Part shown: in pieces, positions 63,736 through 64,000 of the stretch
Layout of the letters: every line of letters starts with the position of its first letter
How positions within the stretch are numbered: position 1 is the stretch's first letter
Assembly: GCA_023525715.1 (NCBI GenBank)
Contig: CM042012.1
Coordinates: forward strand, 45,547,441 to 45,611,440
From: Cichorium intybus
Lineage: Eukaryota > Streptophyta > Magnoliopsida > Asterales > Asteraceae
Length of the DNA: 64,000 bases
Direction: 5' to 3'
The notes under the pieces: generated by a model
The model's input: only the letters and a program-made list of their open reading frames with translations
Told to the model about the DNA's origin: nothing
Database searches by the model: none
Made by a program: the position numbers and the translations under genes

Positions 63736-64000
63736 TTGCTTGTCCCCAAGCAAGAGAGTTTTTTTAACAAATTATAATAAAGACTCAAACAATTTTTTAC
63801 TGTGTTTAGTTTCAAAGTTTATTGCTCTATGAGTTAGAGTGGAATAGTTCGTGAAAACATAATTGAATTGTTCTTTGGAATTCGTGGCTTTCTAGAGAAC
63901 CCTTGATTACAAACTTTCTGTCCACAATGAAGTGTACTTACTCATTCAGATTCTAAAGGCCATTAAGAAATTTTCTATGACTTTCGATGTTGTCCGTGTA
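63736..64000 (-). mobile_element. Internal 3' region of the right-hand retrotransposon (partial)
   Basis: The first bases still contain the cttgcttgtccccaagcaag palindrome-like sequence common upstream of the polypurine tract in such elements. The rest is noncoding in the visible part. The element continues past the window end. Confidence 0.55.

Overview
This window is nuclear DNA of a flowering plant, most likely a eudicot. The evidence is AT-rich sequence with GT-AG introns, plant-type LINE fragments, Ty3/gypsy LTR elements with an initiator-Met primer site, a hAT-like MITE, an RKD-type RWP-RK gene and plant defensin-like genes. Some repeats have an Asteraceae look, but that is an impression and not a proof.

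Layout. Positions 1-7020 are a repeat-rich flank: a 233-bp tandem duplication, several microsatellites, 5'-truncated LINE remnants, a MITE, a possible Helitron end and no convincing host gene. Positions 7021-7104 are an orphan defensin promoter and 5' leader. It is cut off from its gene by an 8.8-kb LTR retrotransposon (7105-15910, target duplication GTAAA on both sides). That element has no gag-pol. It carries an intact five-exon RKD-like gene (10449-12023) in antisense orientation with all introns kept.

The main content, 15911-62620, is a head-to-tail array of about 2.2-kb units. Open-reading-frame scanning misreads these units because each gene is split. A 49-bp exon 1 encodes most of a signal peptide. 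It is followed by a 308-bp phase-1 intron and a 176-bp exon 2. Spliced, they give a 74-residue secreted peptide with eight cysteines in the plant CS-alpha-beta defensin order (C-x8-C-x4-C-x3-C-x10-C-x10-C-x-C-x3-C). There are 22 copies: 20 are intact, copy 1 is damaged (promoter separated, cysteine 42 changed to Tyr) and copy 13 has lost its splice acceptor through a 156-bp deletion. Seventeen of the 20 intact genes encode the same mature peptide, and that peptide is predicted to be acidic. Shared variants show dimer duplications at the left, a three-copy subfamily in the middle and a recent expansion at the right.

The array is interrupted at 62621 by the minus-strand 3' LTR of a second Ty3/gypsy (Tat/Athila-like) element, which runs off the window, so the array may continue beyond it. 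Each defensin unit has its own TATA-like box, leader and terminator region, so the copies look like independent genes whose shared effect would be high dosage of one small secreted peptide.
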